Origin: Aphrophora alni
Taxonomy: Eukaryota; Arthropoda; Insecta; Hemiptera; Aphrophoridae
Direction: 5' to 3'
DNA: 64,000 nucleotides
Assembly (NCBI GenBank): GCA_963513935.1
Contig: OY740772.1
Coordinates: 98,847,340-98,911,339 of the forward strand
The stretch's first letter is position 1. Every line of letters starts with the position of its first letter. Position numbers and translations under genes: made by a program. Positions 45,560 to 56,527 of this stretch are shown one piece after another. The notes under the pieces were generated by a model. That model did not search any database. It was not told where the DNA came from and saw only the letters and a list, made by a program, of their open reading frames with translations.

Positions 45560-46640
45560 TAAAAGCCGCTACTGCATTTTTTACTAGAGCCCCAATCATA
45601 AGTTCAATCGGGTTTAGTTCTGGGTGATACGGAGGCAGTCCATGGATTGACCATGGTTTTCTAAAATATTATCAAAACAATATTCTTCATACCTTGCCTT
45701 ATTTTGTACTTAAATTATAAAGTTCAGGTTTTTACATTTCACTACTACAAGAGATATTTTTATTCCTTAACCATTCTAACATTATTTGCTTTTCGCTGTT
45801 TGAATTTGGACAGGGAATTAATTTTTTGTTATTATAACACGCATTGTCTATGACCAAAACGGACCTTGGTTTTAAATTAGGTATAAACTTATTTTCAAGA
45901 TAATTTTCGGTATTCATATCGTTGTCATGACAACTTTTCGCTCTCATGATTTAAAAATAAGCAATGCGTTTGGAACATCTCTGCATTCGTGGACATGGTC
46001 AGCCTTTTTCCTTTCGAAACATTTTTGTTTATAACCACTTGTTGAGTTGTCAGACAATGAAAGAATTTAACGTGAGTAGGGTGAACGTGGCTTTGTCATA
46101 AAAAATTATTGGTCGCCCCTCAGGTCTATAGTATTTCATTAATTTTAAATAATTAATTCTTTTCAATCGTATGTCTTTTTCAATTAAAATTCATTTTTCA
46201 GTTTTTCTCCACCGGAAATCCATATTTCTGAGAATTTTGCGGAAGGTTTCAGTCGTGAAATTAAATTCAAGTTCTGGGTGTTCGGTTCTTAAAACTGTCA
46301 TTAGTAATTTCAAACGCGGTAGTTTGTTATATTTAAATGGATTATTAACTATTATATTACTATTACTATTATTATTAATTATTAACTATTAAATATTAAC
46401 ACACTTTTCTAAAGTTATCAATATTTACTTTTATAATTAACCGTCTACGGGTTTTTCTTGGTGTTGAAAAATTCTCATTTCGTCCACTTTTGTTGAATTC
46501 TTTTATTACTTTTTTAACCCTACTTAATGGTATTCCACATAAGTCAGCAACTCTGTGTTTAACATTTTCTTTGACATTTCCGGATTTTCTTCTACAATCT
46601 TTTTAAAGACACTTACTCTGACTTCGTAATAATACTCCCT
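45560..46640 (-). pseudogene. DDE_3-type (Tc1/mariner-related) transposase remnant
   Basis: Read on the minus strand, the blocks occur in the family's order. A helix-turn-helix-like VADLCGIPLSRVKKVIKEF is followed by FSTPRKTRRR near 46560-46440. TEHPELEFNFTTETFRKILR then RNMDFRWRKTEK follow near 46300-46190. RPEGRPIIFYDKATF holds the first catalytic Asp near 46110. NTENYLENKFIPNLKPRSVL then VIDNACYNNKKLIPCPN holds the second Asp near 45850. LPPYHPELNPIELMIGALVK holds the catalytic Glu near 45630-45575. All three acidic residues are still recognisable, but stops, frameshifts and an AT-rich insertion at 46360-46400 make it inactive. Confidence 0.8.
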
Positions 46641-47216
46641 GATCTATAATACAAAGATCTGATGCAACTACTGTAGTGATACACAACGAGTCACTCATAA
46701 TTTCTCTCCCTCTCTGTCTAAGCTATTCCATGACACAACTCCTCCCTACTCCCAACAGTCATGTATACACAAACTGGTCAACTGCGCATCTCAATATTGC
46801 TCGAAGTTAACTTTTCCCTACTATACATGACATTAATCCCGTGAATTTACATTTCGGATAGCAATTAACCAGCAACAGACTGGTAGCACGAGCGATGGTT
46901 AATGAGCCAGCCATAATAGATTTTTCGTCATACTGCTTCAAAAACAGCTGTTTTCAATACATGCATTGAGATGCTAAAGTTGTTCTGTTTAGTTCTATGA
47001 CCTAATAACATCAGCTGCGGTCGAGGTCATCAGCTGTTACTTCGTTCATACGAATTAATTAACGATTGAAAAGTATCTATAAAAACAACCGATACTTTCA
47101 ATTTTAATAACCGTTAAAACAGCTGTTACCATTGATTTGAAGGCAAATAGGTTATAACATTTTAGTTTTTGTAAAATTGTTTTCTTATATTATTTGCAGT
47201 ATAACGAAAATATAAT
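46641..47216. other. No gene seen
   Basis: It holds a small hairpin (ATTGAAAAGTATC ... GATACTTTCAAT, about 47064-47102) and repeated 'cagctgtta' words. Otherwise unassigned. Confidence 0.45.
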
Positions 47217-47333
47217 TCTTCACTTGGACCAAAAGAAGCTTTTCGATCCTCGCTCATTTTCCGGCCTCGGCGCCATCTCGGCCGTTAAACTTGAGCTTAT
47301 GTCGAAAAGCTTCACTTTTGGTCCTAGTGATGA
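47217..47333. repeat. 117-bp imperfect palindrome (foldback)
   Basis: Left arm GGACCAAAAGAAGCTTTTCGA, right arm TCGAAAAGCTTCACTTTTGGTCC, with GGCC/GGCC closer to a CpG-rich centre (about 47262-47284). It lies about 100 bp upstream of a possible transcription start. Confidence 0.85.
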
Positions 47334-47424
47334 AAATATACTATTTATGCATACTTAAAAAACTGAAATATGGGACCGGCCAAACACAAGATATCGCTTG
47401 TTGGTTGGGAGATTACACACTACG

Positions 47425-47440
47425 TGTTTTCTCAGTTTCC
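47425..47440 (+). promoter_or_regulatory. Possible initiator element
   Basis: TTTTCTCAGTTTCC contains TCAGT, the arthropod initiator consensus, 93 bases before an ATG in good context. There is no TATA box at -30. The region 47430-47525 is CpG-richer than its surroundings. A single TCAGT is weak evidence on its own. Confidence 0.25.
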
Positions 47441-47524
47441 GTGTCTTCCTGATATCGTAGCTACTCGTGCAAGAAGCGAAGGAATCCGAAAGGTTCCGAG
47501 CTCTCCGACTACACCGTTGAAACC

Positions 47525-47557
47525 ATGAGATTGTTTATACCTCTTGTAGTCACAGTC
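47525..47557 (+). CDS. Candidate first coding exon of an unidentified gene
   Basis: GAAACCATG is followed by ten more codons, giving MRLFIPLVVTV, a hydrophobic signal-peptide-like start, and then directly by GTAAGT, a strong splice donor. The exon ends in phase 0. The product is not recognised. The alternative is chance, since short hydrophobic ORFs before GTAAGT are not rare. Confidence 0.3.
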
Positions 47558-47768
47558 GTAAGTATGTTATTCATAGATGGATGCTTCGCTTAGCTCTAAC
47601 AAATCGTTTTCAAAACGAATGTTACATGTTGGTTTTATCATATTTTTTGTTTCTCTTTCAGCACACACTGTTGTATGCGTTTTGTTCTTAATTAACGGTA
47701 AAATTTTTAGAACCAAACCAAAGTTACATAATAAACTAAATAAAAAATAATACAAAAATCTTTTTCAG

Positions 47769-47815
47769 AAAAGCCAGCATCGCGTTACTAATCCCACAGG
47801 CGTACAAGTAATAAA
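47769..47815 (+). CDS. Candidate second exon, 47 nt
   Basis: An intron of 211 bp would end at 'aaaatctttttcag' (47755-47768). The exon continues in frame as KSQHRVTNPTGVQVI and ends AAA before GTAAGG. Without splicing the frame stops two bases later, which makes the donor necessary. Later exons were not identified. Confidence 0.28.
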
Positions 47816-48297
47816 GTAAGGGTGTTGTTGCTGTAAAGAATTAATCCTTCACACGAAACCTCCCCTAATTAAACACGTAATCATAATTAAAGTCTTCTCA
47901 CTCATAGCTTACAAGATTTACTTGTCTTCCATACAGAGGATCAACGGAGTTTTCCTTTCAGATTACGAAATATTTTAATTTATGCTGAAATAAAAATCAC
48001 AACCAGCTTCACAACCCATTATTATCAAGTCGCTAATATAGAACTTTAGCTATTTGCCATTATTAGCGTAAATAATACACGACGTTTCAAGAGAAACAAT
48101 CCACTCCCGTTATTAAGTAATAAAACTAGAACATGAACAATAACATAGCTTAGTTCCCTAGGAACTAAAACTGCTAACCTGTGTCATAAATTCAGCGCTA
48201 AAGATAAACCTGGCCTGTCACAAAAACTAGTATTAAATAAAAAATACAAGCTACATTATAAAAAACAAATTTAAACACCGAGATCATAGACGGGTCA
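47816..48297. other. No feature seen
   Basis: AT-rich; would be intron if the candidate exons are real. Confidence 0.45.
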
Positions 48298-48510
48298 ACT
48301 AAAACAAGTTGATGAGGTTCATCACAATACTTACCCAGCCCCATTAGATTAAGGAGTCTTATCCATTAGGGTATGATTGTTTACAGTTGTTACAATGGTT
48401 TTATTAATCTCGTTATTGTCTATATCACTATTTTTTTTATATCGACTTGGCTGTAACGAGCCTCGAGATGTGTATATTGTAAAGTCTCCACTTGCTTCAT
48501 TCCTGTTACT
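48298..48510 (-). repeat. Dispersed repeat family C, 3' part
   Basis: 'aagttgatgaggttcatcacaatacttacccagccccat', 'aaggagtcttatccattagg' and 'tgtaacgagcctcgagatgtgtatattgt' are the family 3' end in reverse. Confidence 0.7.
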
Positions 48511-48962
48511 ATCTGTCGGCCATTTTGTGTTTTAGAGAAAAATAATGGTAACTTTAGAAATTATTCTATTGAAATTTGGTATAAATATTTTGTATGCTAC
48601 GTTTTAGCGGAATAGCAACAATCAAAGTTGTACATTATAAACTTCCAAAATGGTGGCTGATTTTTTGTAAAGTTTTAGAGAGATTCAATATTAAATATTC
48701 TAAATGACCGCTATTTTAGCAATTTATAAGATAAAATTCTGGTTCTTGGTATAATGGTAAAAGGTGGCATATAAATTGCATACCTAATTTTGACTCGAAA
48801 TATTAATAATTTCTAAAGTTATCATTATTTATAGAAGAAACACAAAATGACCGACAGATGGACAATAAACCATTTTCGGATAAATTTTTAGAACTTTATT
48901 TTATTCCTCTAAATCACTTGTCGAAGTTAGAAAATATTTTTGAAACACCCTGTACGTATAAA
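48511..48962. mobile_element. Family J element, left end truncated
   Basis: 'atctgtcggccattttgtgttttagag...aataatggtaactttagaaatt' (48513-48560) is mirrored at about 48815-48862. Beyond the right arm, the sequence runs to 'ttttgaaacaccctgtacg', a TACAGGGTGTTTCAAA end in reverse; the matching outer left end is replaced by family C. Confidence 0.65.
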
Positions 48963-49510
48963 TACTTGTACTTACTAATACGTATAAAGCTATAAGTAGT
49001 ATAGAGAAAATTATTATTTGGTCTCATTTTTTTATAATGAAATGTAGTATAAAAATATATTACAGTTTTTTTTTATAATATCAAATTAAATAAATGAAAG
49101 TTTGATCAAGTGAAGCACAGTAGGTAAGTCATGCGGGTGGCCCACGGCAGGTACCGGCCAGTTCTAATACTCTGCGCACCTGTGTGTGATGACGCGTGCG
49201 TTAAAGTGAGGCGACCCTTCGTTTAGCTGCATTCCTCGTTTGACAATAGTATAGGTAACCAAACAAACCGTATTGGTCAACATCAGCCATGGAGCTGTTT
49301 ATAGAATATAAAATTAATTTCAGAAAATCACTCTACCGATGTCGATCAAATTTTGTTAAAGTGTGAATATTACGATTGTGAAAAGTTTCAAATAATAGAA
49401 GATTTCCGTTGAGAAATAATTTCCAAAAAAAAATTCGAACCTTCACTGCATTATTTCATACTTGATTTCATCTTGTAATATTTATGCTGAAGACAAGCTT
49501 ATATGGCAAA
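48963..49510. other. No gene; GC-richer patch
   Basis: 49125-49240 is CpG-richer than its neighbours and contains a good donor-like TAG/GTAAGT at 49127-49133. No matching exon was recognised. Confidence 0.4.
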
Positions 49511-49512
49511 AA

Positions 49513-49544
49513 TTAATCAAGTTTATATATATATAACTTGATTA
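49513..49544. repeat. 32-bp palindrome
   Basis: TTAATCAAGTT and AACTTGATTAA flank a TA run. Confidence 0.85.
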
Positions 49545-50514
49545 AATAAATTACAAAATATACGTCCAGCGAATCGTTTTTCGGTGTTTTACTGCCAACT
49601 ATCCAATTGATATGTTTATCGATGAACAGTTTTTTTGGTTGTTTTTTTTTCGGTTATATTTCAAGTGTGATTGAGTTTGTGCGAAAGTTAGTGCAAAATG
49701 GTCGCACAATTTGGTTCGTTTTATATTTTTTATTTTGGCGATAGGTGGTAAGAAGAACTTGTCAGACTTAACCTCGTTACAATAACCACATTCATGTTGG
49801 TTTCTTCAAATCTATATTTTTTCGTCTAAATATTTTTCCAAATCGTCACACCTAAAACCTCCTCTATTATGCATCAAACCAATCCGGTAAGGACGACAGA
49901 GTTTGTTTATAAATTTCATTTACACGAGTCTCACTTGACTCTAAATACAGTTTCTTTCACTCTTTACAAATACTAAACTCTACAAAAACAACACCGAGTT
50001 GAAGTTATTAAGTCTATTGAATTAGTTTGTTTCTAAACACGTCAAAGTCAAAACGTCACTGCCTTTGCAATTTAAAGTTTTTGAAAGCTATTGAAAGCGA
50101 CTCTACTAATGAGGAAGTAATCCTTAATGAGGGGCGGAGTTTGAAGTTTTAAAATGTTTCTTATTTAAACATCTTATATAACACGGGACCATTACTCTTC
50201 TCTCGCAGTATTTCTTTCGTTTATAATTATTTGGCCTCATTAAGTTGAACTATTGTTGTTGCTGTAGTAACGAGGATGATCTTAAATCACAGAATGAGAA
50301 TTGTTTACATTAAGCCAGACAGTTTTAATTGGGGCCAGTATAAATTGAGAGATGCATACTTTTTGTGTAATAAGAAAAATAATGACTAACTGGAGGAGAC
50401 TCCTCCGTGTTTCGCTCAGCTTTGTTCAAACTTTGAATATCTTAAACTTTGTCTTTATATTTGAAATTGTGAATATTTGAGATGATTTTTATGGCGTCCA
50501 ATTTGCGGTAAAAT
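49545..50514. other. No gene seen
   Basis: A short ORF from the ATG at 49698 (MVAQFGSFYIFYFG) before a possible donor at 49748 is noted but not called. The rest is unassigned. Confidence 0.4.
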
Positions 50515-51528
50515 ATATACAGGATGATTTAAAATTGCACGACAATATTTCTGGAGCTGATTTCAGAGCTAAAAATAAGAAAAAATTGTATATAAACATA
50601 GATCCAGGAAAAGCTTCATTTTCCGTCTGTCACCCATTTTGTTTTTGAAAATAAGTAATAACTTTTCAAATTATTAATGTTACGACTTTAAATTTGTTAC
50701 ACGCATTGTTTTTGGTATTTTTAATCAGCAGTATACCAAGATATAAACTTTACTATGTAAATATTCAAAATGGAGACTGTTTATAATTTTTAAAGTCAAA
50801 TACCTCGGAAACCGTAAATTTATCCGATATTTTTGAGACGATATATATAAAAACCTAAAACGAGAAAATTCATAATTGTCAAGAAAACGCAAAACATTAT
50901 AATAGCCCTACTGTTTATTTTGTATTATAGTGTCAATAACTCGTGCTATAAAGCAATATTATACTTAACAATTAGACTTTAACTTGTTTAAAACATTAAA
51001 ATTGTCTTTATTACAGACTTGTAAAATGATCTTTCAAAAATTTGTAAATAGGGAACCTTTATTATTTTTCATGGTATTTAAAAAACCGTTTGCATTTTTT
51101 TTTTAATTAGCCGCCATATTGGTTATGTCCTGATTTAACTAATTTTTGTCTCCCCCAAAAATTATTTATTTTGCCTGTAGTCCTGTGTTTGTGTTTACAC
51201 TTCCTATACTACTCCTAATTAATTGTTTACTTAATTCAACAATGGCAAGTATGAAAAATCGCTTACCGAAAATGTATCAAATTAAGCGTTTGTAAAACGA
51301 GTGGATTTATCAAAAATAAAAATAAAATTTTAAAAGTCTTAAAAGAAAACGCTATAAAATATATGGAGTTATATTAACAAATTTTAAAGTTAGCTAAAAT
51401 ATTGGTTAATGGCGGTTAACACTAATACAATGAAAACATAATTTAAGTTCTCCATTTACTCATTTATGACAGATCAATAGTATACAAGATACCAATGGTG
51501 GCAAAGATAAAATGATAACCCTGTACAT
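50515..51528. mobile_element. Family J-like element, about 1 kb
   Basis: It begins 'tatacaggatgatttaaaattgcac'; the right end in reverse complement reads 'acatgtacagggttatcattttatc'. Inside is the family box 'aaaataagaaaaaattgtatataaacatagatcc' and 'ccgtctgtcacccattttg'. No ORF. Confidence 0.55.
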
Positions 51529-51653
51529 GTGTAAATATAAATTAGAGTCGAATATAAATAGTAGTGGGAACATTTACGTTTTTAAAGAATTGATTCACAA
51601 CCACTGAGACCCACCAGTGACGGAGGTAAAGGTTAATTTTTAATTCAAACTAG

Positions 51654-52975
51654 TCTTTATGGTCTGTGAGTATTGCCACTGCGTTTCCATTGCATTTAGA
51701 CCAATCATTAATGTCTGTGAGTATTGCCACTGCGTTTCCATTGCATTTAGGCCAGTCATTTATGGTCTGTGAGTATTGCCACTCCGTTTCCATTGCATTT
51801 AAACCAGTCATTATGGTCTGTGAATATTGCCACTGCGTTTCCATTGCATTTAGACCAGTCATTATGGTCTGTGAGTATTGCCACTGTGTTTCCATTGCAT
51901 TTAGACCAGTCATTATGGTCTGTGAGTATTGCCACTGTGTTTTCATTGCATTTAGACAAGTCATTATGGTCTGTGAGTATTGCCACTGTGTTTTCATTGC
52001 ATTTAGACCAGTCATTATGGTCTGTGAGTATTGCCACTGTGTTTCCATTGCATTTAGATCAGTCATTATGGTCTGTGAGTATTGCCACTGTGTTTTCATT
52101 GCATTTAGACAAGTCATTATGGTCTTTGAACATTACCACTGTGTTTTCATTGCATTTAGACCAGTCATTACGGTCTGTGAGTATTACCACTGTGTTTCCA
52201 ATGCATTTAGACCCGTCATTATTGTCTGTGAGTATTGCCACTGTGTTTTCATTGCATTTAGACCAGTCATTACGGTCTGTGAGTATTGCCACTGCGTTTC
52301 CAATGCATTTAGACCCGTCATTATTGTCTGTGAGTATTGCCACTGTGTTTTCATTGCATTTAGACCAGTCATTATGGTCTGTGAACATTACCACTGTGTT
52401 TTCATTGCATTTAGACCAGTCATTACGGTCTGTGAGTATTGCCACTGCGTTTCCAATGCATTTAGACCCGTCATTATTGTCTGTGAACATTACCACTGTG
52501 TTTTCATTGCATTTAGACCAGTCATTACGGTCTGTGAGTATTGCCACCGCGTTTCCAATGCATTTAGACCCGTCATTATTGTCTGTGAGTATTGCCACTG
52601 TGTTTTCATTGCATTTAGACCAGTCATTATGATCTGTGAACATTACCACTGTGTTTTCATTGCATTTAGACCAGTCATTACGGTCTGTGAGTATTGCCAC
52701 TGCGTTTCCAATGCATTTAGACCCGTCATTATTGTCTGTGAGTATTGCCACTGTGTTTTCATTGCATTTAGACCAGTCATTATTATCTGTGAGTATTGCC
52801 ACTGCGTTTCCAATGCATTTAGATCAGTCATTAGGTCTGTGAGTATTGCCACTGTGTTTTCATTGCATTTAGACCAGTCATTTATGGTCTGTGAGAATGG
52901 CCACTGCGTTTCCATTGCATTTAGACAAGTCATTATGATCTGTGAGTATTGCCACTGCGTTTCCATTGCAAAGAG
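51654..52975. repeat. 51-bp tandem array, 26 copies
   Basis: The unit contains GTCTGTGAGTATTGCCACTG and 'tttcattgcatttagaccagtcatta'. Copies 12-22 alternate between three variants in a C-A-B order, giving 153-bp higher-order units (clearest in copies 14-16 and 19-21). The 51-bp unit keeps several frames open, including a 467-codon plus-strand ORF (51666-53069) made of a 17-residue repeat (VCEYCHCVFIAFRPVIM) and ORFs of 247 and 155 codons on the minus strand. Small indels at both ends shift the frame. Confidence 0.95.
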
Positions 52976-53686
52976 GAGGTCATCTATAAACCGTGTAAAT
53001 TTTATTAGTTTTCCCTGTACGCGGTGTTTGATCAAGTGTATAGTAGTAGTAGGCTATTACCAGCATTGATTTTACATAATAAATATTGTCAATTGGAGTG
53101 GGAAGAAGTTAAATAAAATATAGGTTTAATTACTGGTATCTAACGACCTACTTCTGATAACTACAATGACAGCAGTTAGAATCCTCCAACACTAGCGCAT
53201 TCTGTACTTAAAACGAACAAACTACAATAGTTAAATCCACATTATTGTATGCTATGTACTTTTACTTAAATATAAATTAAACGTTTCCAGTTACTTCTTG
53301 GTCTAGGAATAATCACGCGTTGGAGCCTACTTTAACAATTTATTGAATGTATTAAAACACCCAAGGAGTGAGATCTACTCTTCAAGAATCATTACGTTAA
53401 AAAATATTTTACAATAAACATTATGAAACAATGTCTGGACTTTCAAGTATCTAGATTGACTTCACCTCAGGAGTTGCACGGCACGGCGAACATAACCACA
53501 CTTTCCCATCATCCTGTCTTTATTACACCATTATTCAACCGTAATGCACATGTACACTGCTAAATTGCAACTGTAATAGATTCTCATAACTAAGACAATT
53601 TATATTTCTATTTTTATAAAATGGCAGAACTTTTGTATCTAATGTTATTTGATAAATGAAAAAAACCGAAAAGAGCAAAACTATGT

Positions 53687-53690
<4 letters not shown>
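52976..53690. other. No gene seen
   Basis: Unassigned DNA. Confidence 0.5.

Positions 53691-53719
<29 letters not shown>
53691..53719. repeat. Poly-T tract
   Basis: 29 consecutive T; could be the tail of a minus-strand retroposon, but no upstream body was recognised. Confidence 0.9.
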
Positions 53720-53725
<6 letters not shown>

Positions 53726-54459
53726 CCGTTTAGAACTTTGGTTTTGAAATAGGGAATATTTAAAATTCAACCAATTTAACGGTCATATAACGCTCAGTAA
53801 AATCATGAAATTTGTTACGAACATCTGATTTGTTGATAAATAAAATATCATAATTTGTCAAATCGAAAGATATTGAAACGCGGTTGGTCGTAAATCGAGA
53901 ATATTAAAATTTTCCACAAAAAGTTACGATCATCATTTTTTGTCTACATAACGCATTTTCCAAGCTACAAGCGTGAACAGAACGCGCCGCTTAAAGATTA
54001 AAAAATGACCAAAACTTAAAATAACCATAACTTGGCCAGTTTTGTAGCTAGAACAACCGTTTGAAAACGAAATAAAAACAATTTTTAATCTAAAAAAGAA
54101 TTTTTCGAGTTATTTAATTGTTAACTAATTCGCTTTCTGATAGGCCATTGAACTAATAAATTGACAAGAGCATACAAACAAACCTCCTTTATTTGAAAGT
54201 AGATGCCTTTACTTTGCAGAGGATTCCCCTCAACCTGTAACGTTATGATGTCAAGCGGGTGTTGTACCGATAGATTGAAGGCGTCACTCCAGTCAGTAGC
54301 TTAGCACCCAGAACTAGACAGACAAGTGAGGTGTAAGAATAGTTAATAGTTGTTTGCCAGTTATATCTATTAAGAAATATTTGTTTTAATCTTTTCCAAA
54401 ACATTAAAATAATTACTAAAAATTATAATAAAGTACAAATCGAACAATACAATTATAAA
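53720..54459. other. No gene seen
   Basis: 'ataacttggccagttttgtagctagaac' wording suggests another dispersed repeat without a second copy here. A GC-richer patch with TCAGT lies at 54240-54345. Confidence 0.4.
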
Positions 54460-54774
54460 CACGTTTCACTGACAATGTCATCATGATAACTACTTATCAA
54501 CTTTTTGTGCTTATTGTCCATTATTGCAAAGTATTAAATTTGTATATATTTCAAAATAGTTACCGTCAGGGGCTTACAAGTAAGTACGGGCTTGATATTC
54601 CGAGAGCACATAGCTACGCGTTTCACTGACAATGTCATCATGATAACTACTTATCAACTTTTTGTGCATATTGTCCATTATTGCAAAATATTAAATTTGT
54701 ATATATTTTTAAATAGTTACTGAGGGTTCAGAAGTAAGTACGGGCTTGATATTCCGAGAGCACATAGCTGCCTC
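54460..54774. repeat. 157-bp tandem duplication
   Basis: 'cgtttcactgacaatgtcatcatgataactacttatc' occurs at 54462 and 54619. Both copies end with the first ~35 bases of family B ('agtacgggcttgatattccgagagcacatagct'). Confidence 0.9.
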
Positions 54775-54940
54775 TACATTTTTTTCATGTAGTCTTGGGT
54801 TAGATCACTCTCTTTTATATTTCTGTTTATTTTGACTAACTCTTGTGCTATTCCAACCCTGACGTTATTAGAGTGTTTGAGGGATAGGGTTCTTTGTTGT
54901 ATTTTTTCTTATCGTTTTTGTTCATAAGGTTATGATGACC
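54736..54940 (-). repeat. Dispersed repeat family B
   Basis: 'agtacgggcttgatattcc' to 'aaggttatgatgaccgatag'; its end was duplicated with the flank (54578-54616). Confidence 0.75.
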
Positions 54941-55424
54941 GATAGTTTATTGTCTTTAGCCAACAACAACAACAAAAAGAAGAAAAGCCACAGATCAAAA
55001 CTATTTCATCTCTTTAATTTACTTGAGTATTTATGAGTAATTATACTGCAATGTATACAACGATGGTTGACAATAATTCTTAAACAGGCGGAATTTTTCC
55101 CTCAGAGTCCCTTAATGATTATTGCTACATGTATAAGGAGAATATAAGCGAAGGTTTTCTATTCTATACGAAGATTAATTCATTACGTTAATAGATGGAG
55201 GGGAACTACAACAGATGTCGGTAAACGATAGCATTTATCAGTTCTACCGTAGGTCTATGTGATGGCGTACTAATAACCACCCTGTGCGTTATGCAGGCTT
55301 TGAGGCCAGGCAGTCAAATAAACTTAGAGTTTGAACATCTGTGTAACGACTATTTAAAAAATAATAATTTAGCTTACTAAATAACACCTCTTTATATACC
55401 GAAAAAATTAACATGTCCTCTAAA
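54941..55424. other. No gene seen
   Basis: Unassigned DNA. Confidence 0.5.
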
Positions 55425-55515
55425 GGGGCAAGAGTTCAAATTTTGATTACATTTAGAGGGTCTGCTTGTATTGCATAGTATGATGGGGTGAGTAAGGACC
55501 ACGAAGACACCCAAC
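55425..55515 (+). repeat. Dispersed repeat family C, 3' end only
   Basis: 'gattacatttagagggtctgcttgtattgcatagtatgatggggtgagtaaggacca'. Confidence 0.7.
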
Positions 55516-56130
55516 AACTTGTTTTATTGCTAGTTGTTTAAAGTAGAGTAAAAAATATTCAAAAATGTAAAAAGCCATAAACTAATTTTATGAGTTTGTA
55601 GGTACGGAAATATTGTGGTTTGACTACAAATGGAGATAAACTAACAAATAATTCAATCTTTAAGTGAGAGCAATAACTTCTGGGTGTGTTTGAACGTAGA
55701 TGGCATGGAATGCAGTATTCATTGCACTACGTTATTTAATGCTGTACATTTCAAATTTTAAACATTTATAAATTAATTGCTGTTATATTAGCGATTCTTG
55801 TATGTTTGTACGTTTTGTTTTGAAAACGGGCAGATGGATTTTGTTATAACAAGGTGAATCTAGATTTTCTGATGCAAATTAACCGATTTATCTAAGTCTC
55901 AACTTTGGAAAAAATCTCTTTGGAGGGTAAACACACATCGTTAAAATTGAAATAAATCAGCCCATTTAAGGGCCATGATTTCTGCAATATAAATAAATCT
56001 AAAAGTAACATTAATCACTAGATTTAAAAAAAAGTTTTTACGAAGCAGTAATAGAAGAACGACCCCCCCCCCCCAGAGTTTTGCTGTAGACCACCGACTG
56101 CGTAAATCTAAAGAAAGCCTAAACCTACAT
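55516..56130. other. No gene seen
   Basis: Contains a C10 run near 56066-56075; otherwise unassigned. Confidence 0.5.
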
Positions 56131-56216
56131 GTTAGGTTAGGTTAGGTTAGGTTAGGTTAGGTTAGGTTAGGTTAGGGTTAGATTAGGGTTAGATTAGGTT
56201 AGGTTAGGTAAGGTTA
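56131..56216. repeat. Interstitial TTAGG telomere-type tract
   Basis: About nine perfect TTAGG units are followed by units with an extra G or A (TTAGGG, TTAGA) and a few more perfect ones. TTAGG is the ancestral insect telomere repeat. Confidence 0.95.
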
Positions 56217-56527
56217 TCACAAAACTTAATGGTTTTATAATTAGACGAAGTAGTTGGCGAGGTGCGCTATGATTCGCCGAACTCCATTATGGATGCCTTA
56301 GCTACAGGGAAGATATTATTCTTATTCGTGTTTTATACGTTTTTACGTTTAATGGACGATAGTTTTGCTAACGCTTTTTGGAAGGTTATGGGTTGGCGAC
56401 TACTGCAAACAGTCTCTCTCAGATCCCTACTCTTCGAGGTCTTTCCTATGGCCTGCACTACTCCCCACTCCTGTGCATGGGTGCATGCTCAGCCTGTCCA
56501 GAGGTCTCGACTTCTGGGAGCGTGCGT
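56217..56527. other. GC-richer segment between two repeats
   Basis: Overlapping ORFs of 68-91 codons occur in all three plus frames; none has a recognised domain. It is less AT-rich than its surroundings and has no second copy here. Confidence 0.4.

Noticed and set aside
51666..53069. 467-codon ORF rich in Cys and His
   Set aside because: It consists only of a 17-residue repeat created by a 51-bp satellite; equally long ORFs exist on the other strand and there is no start or splice context.
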